A stretch of DNA of 29,712 bases from positions 1-29,712 of the forward strand of contig JBCCQN010000094.1 of NCBI GenBank assembly GCA_039024315.1, in the 5' to 3' direction. Origin of the DNA: JBCAWW01 sp039024315 (GTDB lineage Bacteria > Bacteroidota > Bacteroidia > J057). This document shows positions 1 to 7,467 of this stretch, one piece after another; position 1 is the first letter of the stretch; every line of letters begins with the position of its first letter. The notes below the pieces were generated by a model. It was given only the letters and a program-made list of their open reading frames with translations. It made no database searches and was not told the DNA's origin. Position numbers and translations under genes: made by a program.

Positions 1-1818
1 AGAAATCGCGAAATCCGAGTCAAAACGCATACAGAGTCGCTTTCTCGCAATAAGATTCCAAAAATCGCCCTCCCCCCCTATCGTAGCTGGGCTGACATCC
101 TGAAGTGGAATCTTAGAGAAAATGTACCTGGCGAGTTTCCTTACACAGCGGGTGTATTTCCATTCAAACGTGAAGGGGAAGATCCAACCCGTATGTTTGC
201 CGGAGAGGGTGGACCAGAGCGCACCAATAAGCGCTTTCACTATGTCTCTCTTGGCCTGCCTGCGAAGCGTCTCTCAACGGCTTTTGACTCGGTTACGCTT
301 TATGGTGAAGATCCTGCTTATCGACCTGACATCTACGGTAAAATCGGTAACTCGGGGGTTTCGGTTTGTACACTCGATGATGCCAAAAAACTGTACTCTG
401 GTTTCAATCTTTGTAATCCAAGTACTTCGGTTTCCATGACTATCAATGGGCCTGCAGCGACTGTATTGGGCTTTTTCCTCAATGCTGCCATTGATCAACA
501 ATGTGAGCTTTACATCAAGGAGCAAGGCTTAGAGGCTGAGATCGAAGCAAAAATCGAAGCTATTTACCAAGCCAAAGGCAAGGAACGTCCTCGCTATCAA
601 GGCGAACTCCCTGAAGGCAATGATGGCCTAGGTCTCATGCTGCTTGGGGTTACGGGCGATGAGGTTCTGCCTGCAGAGGTTTATCAAGAAATCAAGGCCT
701 CGGCCATGTCTAAAGTGCGTGGCACGGTTCAGGCTGACATTCTAAAGGAAGATCAAGCGCAAAACACCTGTATCTTCTCTACTGAGTTTTCGCTCAAGTT
801 ACAGGGAGATGTGCAGCAATACTTCATCGACAACAGCATTCGTAACTTCTATTCAGTTTCGATTTCTGGTTATCACATCGCTGAAGCGGGGGCTAATCCG
901 ATCAGTCAGTTAGCCTTCACGCTTTCCAATGGCTTTACCTTCGTAGAGTATTATCTCTCACGAGGTATGAATATCGATGACTTTGCGCCCAACTTATCCT
1001 TCTTCTTCTCCAACGGAGTCGATCCAGAATATGCAGTGATTGGTCGCGTGGCCCGTCGTATTTGGTCCAAGGCGATGAAGTTGAAGTACAAAGCCAACGA
1101 TCGTTCGCAAAAGCTTAAGTATCATATTCAGACTTCCGGGCGTTCGCTTCATGCTCAAGAGATATCTTTTAACGATATCCGTACTACCCTGCAGGCGCTG
1201 TATGCGATCTACGACAACTGTAACTCTTTGCATACCAATGCCTATGATGAGGCGATCACTACGCCTACAGAAGAATCAGTGCGTCGCGCGATTGCCATTC
1301 AGATGATCATCAACCACGAATTGGGGATGACCAAGAATGAGAATCCACTGCAAGGAGCTTTTATCATTGAGGAGTTGACCGACCTCGTAGAGGAGGCTGT
1401 TTTGATGGAGTTTGACCGTATCACGGAACGCGGCGGTGTACTCGGAGCGATGGAAACCATGTACCAGCGCAGCAAGATCCAAGAAGAGTCTCTCTATTAC
1501 GAAAGCCTCAAGCATACGGGCGAATATCCCATCATCGGGGTAAATACTTTCCTTTCAGATGAGGGGTCTCCAACCGTGATTCCGGAAGAGATTATTCGTT
1601 CTACGAAGGAGGAAAAACAACTCCAGATCGAACAGCTAGCTGCCTTTCAAGCGCGTAATACAGAAGCAGGTAAAGCAGCCTTGCATAATCTCCAACAGGT
1701 CGCCATCCAAAATGGCAATCTTTTTGAGGCATTGATCGAGGCTACCAAAGTTTGCTCCTTGGGTCAGATCACTCATGCTATGTATGAGGTGGGAGGTCAG
1801 TATCGTCGCAATATGTAA
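1..1818 (+). CDS. icmF: Fused isobutyryl-CoA mutase, C-terminal part (5' end outside window)
   Basis: The frame is open from base 1, so the gene begins upstream; 605 C-terminal residues are present. They contain the substrate-binding TIM-barrel and C-terminal part of an adenosylcobalamin-dependent acyl-CoA mutase (PYTAGVFPFKREGEDPTRMFAGEGG near the left edge covers the barrel start; later GYHIAEAGANPISQLAFTL and NHELGMTKNENPLQGAF). The protein ends VGGQYRRNM directly after the mutase domain with no B12-binding domain behind it. In ordinary methylmalonyl-CoA mutase the B12 domain is C-terminal; in IcmF the B12 domain and a MeaI-type GTPase chaperone lie N-terminally, so this ending favours IcmF (family length about 1090 residues). 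Known role: interconversion of isobutyryl-CoA and n-butyryl-CoA in the cytoplasm. The B12 and GTPase domains are predicted but not visible here. A hairpin follows the stop, before ruvB. Confidence 0.9.
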   Translation, partial: RNREIRVKTHTESLSRNKIPKIALPPYRSWADILKWNLRENVPGEFPYTAGVFPFKREGEDPTRMFAGEGGPERTNKRFHYVSLGLPAKRLSTAFDSVTLYGEDPAYRPDIYGKIGNSGVSVCTLDDAKKLYSGFNLCNPSTSVSMTINGPAATVLGFFLNAAIDQQCELYIKEQGLEAEIEAKIEAIYQAKGKERPRYQGELPEGNDGLGLMLLGVTGDEVLPAEVYQEIKASAMSKVRGTVQADILKEDQAQNTCIFSTEFSLKLQGDVQQYFIDNSIRNFYSVSISGYHIAEAGANPISQLAFTLSNGFTFVEYYLSRGMNIDDFAPNLSFFFSNGVDPEYAVIGRVARRIWSKAMKLKYKANDRSQKLKYHIQTSGRSLHAQEISFNDIRTTLQALYAIYDNCNSLHTNAYDEAITTPTEESVRRAIAIQMIINHELGMTKNENPLQGAFIIEELTDLVEEAVLMEFDRITERGGVLGAMETMYQRSKIQEESLYYESLKHTGEYPIIGVNTFLSDEGSPTVIPEEIIRSTKEEKQLQIEQLAAFQARNTEAGKAALHNLQQVAIQNGNLFEALIEATKVCSLGQITHAMYEVGGQYRRNM

Positions 1819-1840
1819 TACCTAAAGGGTTCTAATATGT

Positions 1841-1864
1841 GGCTTCGGCATATATGTCGAAGCC
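1841..1864 (+). terminator. Hairpin between icmF and ruvB, possible terminator
   Basis: GGCTTCG and CGAAGCC (7 bp) enclose an inner G-T pair and CATA/TATG, so the whole 24 bases fold back on themselves. It starts 22 bases after the icmF stop. There is no clean T-run behind it (AGACTAATTTAATTAG follows, itself containing a 13-base palindrome at 1868-1880), so intrinsic termination is plausible but unproven. Confidence 0.4.
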
Positions 1865-1914
1865 AGACTAATTTAATTAGCATTTTCAAGGCTCAAATAC
1901 TAATTTTAGCCGTC

Positions 1915-2931
1915 ATGCGAAATGAAATGCTAGATCCTTTTGCGGCATCTGACGATGAACGCCATCTCCGACCGCAGGAGCTAGGGGATTTTACCGGCCA
2001 AAAAAAGCTCACCGACAACCTCAAAATCTTTATCGAAGCGGCTAAGCTCAGAGGCGAAGCCCTTGATCACGTCCTCTTGCATGGCCCTCCTGGTTTGGGC
2101 AAAACGACCCTCTCTTTTATTGTGGCCAACGAGTTGAACGCTCAGATCACCACTACTTCTGGACCAGTGCTAGAAAAGCCGAGTGATCTCGCCGGTTTGC
2201 TGACCAATCTTGATGAAGGGGATGTGCTCTTTATTGATGAGATTCACCGTCTTTCTCCTGTGATAGAGGAATATCTTTACTCTGCCATGGAAGACTTCAA
2301 AATCGACATCATGGTGGAGTCAGGCCCCAATGCCCGAAGCATCGAAATTTCGCTCAATCCTTTTACCCTAGTTGGCGCCACTACTCGGGCGGGTCTTTTG
2401 ACCTCTCCTATGTTAGCTCGTTTTGGGATCAATGCACGCTTGGAGTATTATGATGCTGAGACGCTGCAACGAATCATCCAACGCTCTGCTGGCGTCTTAG
2501 ATGTGCCGATTAAGGCAAATGCAGCTTTAGAAATCGCGCGTAGGAGCCGAGGTACACCGAGGATTGCTAATAGACTGCTGCGCAGAACGCGAGACTTTGC
2601 CCAAGTAAAGGGAGACGGCGTCATCACCTTTGATATTGCTTGTACCACGCTTGAGGCTTTAGAAGTGGACGAGGCCGGTCTGGACGATATGGATGCCAAA
2701 ATCTTGCTGACGATCATCGATAAGTTTAAAGGTGGTCCCGTGGGGCTTAACTCTATTGCTGCCTCGGCAGGCGAGGAAGCCGAAACTATCGAAGAGGTTT
2801 ATGAACCTTATCTGGTGATGGAAGGATTTATCAAACGCACCAATCGGGGGCGCGTCGCGACTGAGAGGGCCTTTCAACATTTTGGCCGTATGCCAGGCAG
2901 TGATCCTAGTCAAGGGACCTTATTTGCCTAA
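1915..2931 (+). CDS. ruvB: Holliday junction branch migration ATPase RuvB
   Basis: RuvB is the AAA+ motor that forms hexameric rings on DNA and, with RuvA, drives branch migration of Holliday junctions in recombinational repair. The 338-residue product has the Walker A motif GPPGLGKT (residues 57-64), Walker B FIDEIH (about 106-111), the sensor region LVGATTRAGLL, and the C-terminal winged-helix region ending in a conserved RGRVAT-type motif. I chose the ATG at 1915 (MRNEMLDPF) because it gives the usual family length of about 340 residues and fits the typical acidic RuvB N-terminus; an in-frame ATG at 1837 would add 26 atypical residues. The stop overlaps the stop of the convergent CHAT gene by 4 bases. 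RuvA and RuvC are not in the window. Confidence 0.97.
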   Translation: MRNEMLDPFAASDDERHLRPQELGDFTGQKKLTDNLKIFIEAAKLRGEALDHVLLHGPPGLGKTTLSFIVANELNAQITTTSGPVLEKPSDLAGLLTNLDEGDVLFIDEIHRLSPVIEEYLYSAMEDFKIDIMVESGPNARSIEISLNPFTLVGATTRAGLLTSPMLARFGINARLEYYDAETLQRIIQRSAGVLDVPIKANAALEIARRSRGTPRIANRLLRRTRDFAQVKGDGVITFDIACTTLEALEVDEAGLDDMDAKILLTIIDKFKGGPVGLNSIAASAGEEAETIEEVYEPYLVMEGFIKRTNRGRVATERAFQHFGRMPGSDPSQGTLFA

Positions 2932-5900
2932 CGACCAATGAAAGTCAGGAAGAAAGGAGCCCAAAATACAGGGTTGGTTTTACTGGTTTTGACTGGCTCA
3001 AAAGGATTGTCTTCAGCAAAAAGATTTCGCGTCATACTGGGTTTATCTTCAGTGTGATCCTCTGCTAAGTAGGCTTTCATCGCTGCTTGTAAGGCAAAAT
3101 CTGCCTCCATGCTTTGGTAGTAACGATGAAAGGCTAGCATAATCTTTTGTGTAGCCAAATCCGAAGCAGGCCACAATGCACCTAATATTTGCCTTGCCCC
3201 CGCCCCAAAAAAGGCAGCTTGTAAACCAAATACTTCATCGGCCGCGATTCCCTCACTCCCTGAGCGCCCTCTTTGCCCACGTTTACCCGAATGACAAGCA
3301 CTCAAGATCACTAAGTCAGCATTTAGCTCCCACTGGCTAATTTCTAAACCGTCAATAGCACCATTTTGCAGAAAAAGCCGAGTTTCCATCGGGTTTTTAG
3401 CGTTCTGCGAAGCATTTTCCCCATGTAAAGCCAAGTGAATGGTATCATAAGAAGAAAGCTTTCCGACTTTAGCTAATTGCCGAATCTCTTCTATTCTCAC
3501 TGCCTCGTTTAACCGTACTGCTAGATTGTCTTCTGGATAAATTTTTTGAAGTTCATGTACCTCTTGCCATGCTCCCGGAAGGGATGTCAGGTTGTAGTGA
3601 GGAAGTTGAAATTTCTCCACCCCCATAGCTAAGGTTTTCTGTTTCCGATTTTCGGAACGCTCAGTCAATAACGCACTCAGATTAGGGAAATAGCTACAGG
3701 CAAAGCTTTCAAATAAATAGTACCCCTCCCTTTTTACCGCATGAAAGGGAAACAGGTGTAATATTTGATGAGGAGAGATGCGCAGGCGCTTTTTTGCACC
3801 TATCACTTGAAAAATTTCCTCGGGGAGCAAAAGAATACCCATGCGATCAATTAAGGCTTGGTCAAGCCCGACACGACCATTGGACTCTCCAATTTGAGAT
3901 AAGAGAGTCTGTAAGGCAGCGAGGCTAGCTCCATCAAAAATTTGCCGGCTAATCTTGAAGGCATCTTTACTAATCCCTATGATGAGGAGTACTTCCTCCG
4001 CTAACCAAAAGTAGGTACAGACTGCTTCTTCCTCGCTAAGGCTATTTTGGATTTTCCTTAAACTAGGTTTAGGTAAGGCTTGCTTAATAGTGCTTTGGGT
4101 CGCAAGCAAAGCAAAAAGTTGACTGCGCTTTTCTTGTAGCGCTTCGATCTCTTTTCCAGAAGCAGCTTGAATTTGTATATCTAGTGCCTCGATTTCCTTG
4201 CGGATTTCCTGACCATCTGCTCTTTCACTAGCGTTTTGACCCGCTAAGAAGAGACGCATACTCGCGCTTGCTTTGGCCAAACTCATTCGGTGCAAAAGCA
4301 AATCATAATCCTCCGCTTTCCAGGCCGCAAAAACCCCAAGTTGATAAAATGACACCTTGCCTCCTATAAAGGCGTTTTGCTGATACGAGGGGCCTAGGTG
4401 ATAACGATATTGCTCTACTATATCAATAGCCTTGGCTACATGTGCTGCTATGGCCTCCTGCTTTCCTCCAGCTGCATAGGTTTGCAACAAATCATCATAA
4501 AAATATAGTGCGTCTTCATAACGATCCTCTGCCAGAGATTCTGCGATGGCTTGCTTGGATAGGAGATATGCCTGTTCATTTTCGCCGGTAGCGAATCGGA
4601 TTTTTGCTTGCAGATGAACCAGCATACTAGCATGCTGAGAACTCCCTAATCTCTGCGCTTCTTTTTCTAAATCTTCGACCTCTCTTAAAAGGACTGCGTT
4701 TTTTTCACCCGTCTGAAATCGATTATGCAAAGCTTCAAAAGCCAAAAAGAAGGCATCGGATTCACGCTGGTAAGCCGAAAATCCATCCTCCATGGGACTA
4801 GGATTTTGAGAAAAGCGGCTTTCTAAATAGGCATTATCTTGCATTTCTAGAGCCGCAATCCGCTCCTCCATTTGCAGGTCTAAGTTCTTGAGAGCCTGCA
4901 TTTTTTTCAATGCCTTATCTTTACCGGCTGGGCTAGAGGCCAGATGAGAATCCAAATGAGCGACACCGATATAGGCCATAATTACCGTTTTTAAGTTGGC
5001 CAAAAACTGATTTGTGTCTTTTGCCACTTTATCCGCCCTACTAACCCATTGGGCGAAACTCTCTTCCAACTGATCTAAATTGGGTATAGCAAATCCTAGG
5101 GCAGGTAAATCCATTAACAATTGGGACTTCATCTCTTGCGCGCCGACCCAATCCTCCACCTTCAGATAGGCATTAGCAAACCGAATACATAAGTCCACTC
5201 TAGTTAGGCTGGGTGAATCAGTTTGCAAAGCAATCAATTGGGGCAAAAACTCGGCTAATCCATAATTGTAATCTTCACTTTGAGTGAAGAGAAAATCAAC
5301 CAGCTTGATTTTGTATCGGTTTACCGATTGAGGCAAATCATTTAACTGGGCCCTTGCTATCGCTGCTTCATAATACTCTCTCGTCTTCTCCCTATCGAAT
5401 AAAGCTGCGTAACTTGTTCCTATATTACCTAAGCAATCAACATAAAGCTGTTCTAAGTCTTGTTGTAAATAGTCGATAGGTTCCATCTGAAGTGCCGTAT
5501 CCAATTCTGGCAATAAAGCCTCGAAGGAGGAAAAATTGGCCTTCGCCTGATCCGGTCGCATACTTTGTTGCAAGGCACTGAAGCGTTCCTGCAAATCCCC
5601 GTAGGCATTTAGTTTTTCAGATGAAGGTACCTTCGTAAGAGGAATCTCCAGCTCTCTGCGCTCTAATTCTGCTTCAAAGATTTGGATGCTTTTTTCCATG
5701 ATACTCCTTTCAGGGAACGCTACTCTTGGGCCTTCTGGCTGAGAGGCTAGGATGGCGAGCTTAGTGGCTTGTAGTGTATGGCGAAGCTTGAGGTCTGCAA
5801 AGTTCGGGATATGAGCGCTTAGATGAGCCTCTAATTGGTCGGGAGAAGTTTGTTTCAATTCTTCAACAAAGCGAAAAGCCGCTGCAGTCTGGTTTTCTAG

Positions 5901-5933
5901 GCGTCTGGCAATGATTGCCCATGCATGTTCCAT
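2928..5933 (-). CDS. Helical-repeat (TPR-like) protein with C-terminal CHAT protease domain
   Basis: A 1001-residue protein without signal peptide or obvious membrane segment, hence probably cytoplasmic. Residues about 1-620 are alpha-helical with TPR-like repeats and coiled-coil character (for example an EALDIQIQAASGKEIEALQEK stretch). The C-terminal third is a CHAT domain (caspase HetF associated with TPRs): HLALHG places the catalytic His at 837 and LSACHSG the catalytic Cys at 880, followed by the typical GALWPASD segment. Both catalytic residues are intact, so cysteine protease activity is expected by analogy with caspase/separase-fold enzymes. Related TPR-CHAT proteins act in cell-death or regulatory cascades, but the substrate here is unknown. 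It is transcribed alone, convergent with ruvB and divergent from a small exported protein; TACCTTTT (6004-6011, minus strand) is a weak -7 candidate. No CRISPR genes or gasdermin lie next to it. Confidence 0.88.
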   Translation of the reverse strand: MEHAWAIIARRLENQTAAAFRFVEELKQTSPDQLEAHLSAHIPNFADLKLRHTLQATKLAILASQPEGPRVAFPERSIMEKSIQIFEAELERRELEIPLTKVPSSEKLNAYGDLQERFSALQQSMRPDQAKANFSSFEALLPELDTALQMEPIDYLQQDLEQLYVDCLGNIGTSYAALFDREKTREYYEAAIARAQLNDLPQSVNRYKIKLVDFLFTQSEDYNYGLAEFLPQLIALQTDSPSLTRVDLCIRFANAYLKVEDWVGAQEMKSQLLMDLPALGFAIPNLDQLEESFAQWVSRADKVAKDTNQFLANLKTVIMAYIGVAHLDSHLASSPAGKDKALKKMQALKNLDLQMEERIAALEMQDNAYLESRFSQNPSPMEDGFSAYQRESDAFFLAFEALHNRFQTGEKNAVLLREVEDLEKEAQRLGSSQHASMLVHLQAKIRFATGENEQAYLLSKQAIAESLAEDRYEDALYFYDDLLQTYAAGGKQEAIAAHVAKAIDIVEQYRYHLGPSYQQNAFIGGKVSFYQLGVFAAWKAEDYDLLLHRMSLAKASASMRLFLAGQNASERADGQEIRKEIEALDIQIQAASGKEIEALQEKRSQLFALLATQSTIKQALPKPSLRKIQNSLSEEEAVCTYFWLAEEVLLIIGISKDAFKISRQIFDGASLAALQTLLSQIGESNGRVGLDQALIDRMGILLLPEEIFQVIGAKKRLRISPHQILHLFPFHAVKREGYYLFESFACSYFPNLSALLTERSENRKQKTLAMGVEKFQLPHYNLTSLPGAWQEVHELQKIYPEDNLAVRLNEAVRIEEIRQLAKVGKLSSYDTIHLALHGENASQNAKNPMETRLFLQNGAIDGLEISQWELNADLVILSACHSGKRGQRGRSGSEGIAADEVFGLQAAFFGAGARQILGALWPASDLATQKIMLAFHRYYQSMEADFALQAAMKAYLAEDHTEDKPSMTRNLFAEDNPFEPVKTSKTNPVFWAPFFLTFIGR

Positions 5934-6087
5934 GGCTAATCGAAATAAGCAAATTGATGGAAAGGACTAATCAATAATGAGTCTGAAAAAAGGAGGTTAA
6001 CAAAAAAGGTATTTCTTTTGCCTTTAAACTTCTGCCTCTGCGTTAGACCAAGAGCGGCATTATCTGCGTTATAAAACTAAAGTTTTT

Positions 6088-6095
6088 TATCTTTG
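6088..6095 (+). promoter_or_regulatory. Candidate Bacteroidota -7 element TATCTTTG
   Basis: TATCTTTG matches the Bacteroidota sigma-ABfr -7 consensus TAnnTTTG and lies 20 bases before the ATG of the small exported protein. No TTG is seen at the expected -33 position, so the call rests on one box only. Confidence 0.4.
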
Positions 6096-6115
6096 AATGT
6101 TTAATAAAGCATAAT

Positions 6116-6463
6116 ATGAAGGCATTCGCATTGATCAGCATTCTTTTTTCTTGGGCTATTCCCACCAATCAAGCAACTATCGAAGCTCCCCAAAGAGACG
6201 TTTGTGATCTCTATGGAGTAGTTTTTGTCGAATCTGTGGCAGCATTTGCGGACCATAGAGTTTTTGTTGAGGATACAGAAGGCTTTGCAGACTTAGTGGT
6301 CTTTAAAGAAGACAATGAAGCTTTTGCCAACGAAAGAGGGCACTGGCACATCACTACTGTCAAAGCCTTTGCTGACTTCACCATTTATGTTGAAGACGTA
6401 AAAGGATTTGCTGATTTTTCGATTGCTTATACAGATTTTAGAACAGCCGCTGGGTGTCAGTAG
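6116..6463 (+). CDS. Small exported protein of six 12-13-residue beta-type repeats
   Basis: The 115-residue product starts with a likely signal peptide (MKAFALISILFSWAIPTNQA). The mature part is almost entirely repeats of about 12-13 residues, each a short hydrophobic strand ending in an F-A-D-like turn: 35-46 (VVFVESVAAFAD), 47-59, 60-72, then an E-R-G insert, then 76-87 (HWHITTVKAFAD), 88-100 and 101-113. The layout is three repeats, a Trp-containing break, and three repeats. Cys30 and Cys114 bracket the array and could form a disulfide in the periplasm or outside the cell. The pattern resembles a small repeat family I believe is catalogued as DUF6150, but I cannot confirm this. The function is unknown; a stack of short beta strands is an inference. 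It lies alone between the divergent CHAT gene and prmA. Confidence 0.75.
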   Translation: MKAFALISILFSWAIPTNQATIEAPQRDVCDLYGVVFVESVAAFADHRVFVEDTEGFADLVVFKEDNEAFANERGHWHITTVKAFADFTIYVEDVKGFADFSIAYTDFRTAAGCQ

Positions 6464-6509
6464 TTGTAATATTTTGCCTACCATTTAACGCTATCCTATA
6501 GAGAACATT

Positions 6510-6568
6510 TACGCTAAACGTACGCTAAATGACTTGTCAATCTTACTATTGAATTAGTAAGACTTGAC
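6510..6568 (+). promoter_or_regulatory. Direct repeat plus hairpin in the prmA leader
   Basis: TACGCTAAA occurs twice (6510-6518 and 6521-6529), one helical turn apart. It is followed by an inverted repeat: TCTTACTA (6541-6548) pairs with TAGTAAGA (6555-6562), and outer GTCAA (6536-6540) pairs with TTGAC (6564-6568) with a one-base bulge. The hairpin ends 13 bases before the preferred prmA ATG. It could be an operator plus an RNA structure; the function is inferred. Confidence 0.35.
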
Positions 6569-6581
6569 CTATTTACTAAGG

Positions 6582-7448
6582 ATGGACGCAGAGCAAGACA
6601 GTTCGACATATATCACCAAGCAGACTTATCTGGCTTTGGCATTTTGCCTAAGGCCTGAAGTTCAAGAGATTGCGATGGCGCTATTGATGAGCCTTGGCTA
6701 TGAAGGTTTTGAGGAAACCCAAAGGGGGTTCCGTGCTTACATACCAAAAGAAGCGTTCCGCGAAGCGGCCATCAAAGAAACACTCGCCATATTTGAGCCT
6801 CAAAGCTGGTCGTACACCTCTGAAGAAGTAGCGCCTACGAACTGGAATGCGGTATGGGAAGAAAGTTATCCAGCGGTTTACATTGAGGGCTTTTGTCAAA
6901 TCATCTCTAGTTTTCACGAACAAAAAGAGGATTTTACTCATACCGTTTGGATTGACCCAAAAATGTCCTTTGGCACTGGGCACCACGCGACTACACGATT
7001 AATGGTGCGACATTTGCAGGAAATGGCCGTGGAAGGTCTGCGGGTATTGGACATGGGCTGTGGGACCGGAATATTAGGTATTCTTACCGCAAAAATGAAC
7101 GCCAAGGAAGTGGTTGGGATCGATATTGATCCCTGGAGCCATGAAAATGGGCGAGAAAATATCCAGCGCAATGAGATGGGACATAAAATGGAGATTTTGT
7201 TAGGTGATGTCAGCAAAATTCCCGCGCCCTCTTTTCAAGTGATTCTTGCCAATATCAACAGACATGTATTGTTAGCGGACATTCCGCGTTATGTAGAGTG
7301 TCTGACAGATGATGGCATCCTGCTGATCAGTGGATTTTTTCCGAGTGATGAGGCAGTAATCATGCCCGTAGCAACAACTGCTGGCTTAAAACAAATCAGT
7401 CAAAAACAGGAAGGGGATTGGTTGTCTATCCGCTTTCAGAAAGTATAA
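6582..7448 (+). CDS. prmA: Ribosomal protein L11 methyltransferase PrmA
   Basis: PrmA uses S-adenosylmethionine to trimethylate ribosomal protein L11 in the cytoplasm. The 288-residue product has the N-terminal substrate-recognition region (about 1-90), the conserved DPKMSFGTGHHATT segment (125-138) and SAM-binding motif I LDMGCGTGILG (156-166), then GIDIDPW and the LANINRHVL motif typical of this family. I prefer the ATG at 6582; a TTG at 6564 would add six residues and would sit inside the leader hairpin. The next gene starts 19 bases after the stop, so the two are probably co-transcribed. Positions 6752-6768 carry a partial copy of the dispersed GCGTTCCGCG palindrome, read as the residues AFREA. 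Confidence 0.93.
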   Translation: MDAEQDSSTYITKQTYLALAFCLRPEVQEIAMALLMSLGYEGFEETQRGFRAYIPKEAFREAAIKETLAIFEPQSWSYTSEEVAPTNWNAVWEESYPAVYIEGFCQIISSFHEQKEDFTHTVWIDPKMSFGTGHHATTRLMVRHLQEMAVEGLRVLDMGCGTGILGILTAKMNAKEVVGIDIDPWSHENGRENIQRNEMGHKMEILLGDVSKIPAPSFQVILANINRHVLLADIPRYVECLTDDGILLISGFFPSDEAVIMPVATTAGLKQISQKQEGDWLSIRFQKV

Positions 7449-7467
7449 CAAAAACACCCTCCATTCA

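Noticed and set aside
122..439. Plus-strand frame starting at 122
   Set aside because: It overlaps icmF in another frame and lacks any recognisable feature.
1837..1914. Longer RuvB start at 1837
   Set aside because: The extra 26 residues do not resemble RuvB and would run through the hairpin region; the ATG at 1915 gives the normal length.
2928..5933. CHAT protein as part of a CRISPR type III-E (Craspase) system
   Set aside because: No gRAMP or other cas genes and no array are found in the window.
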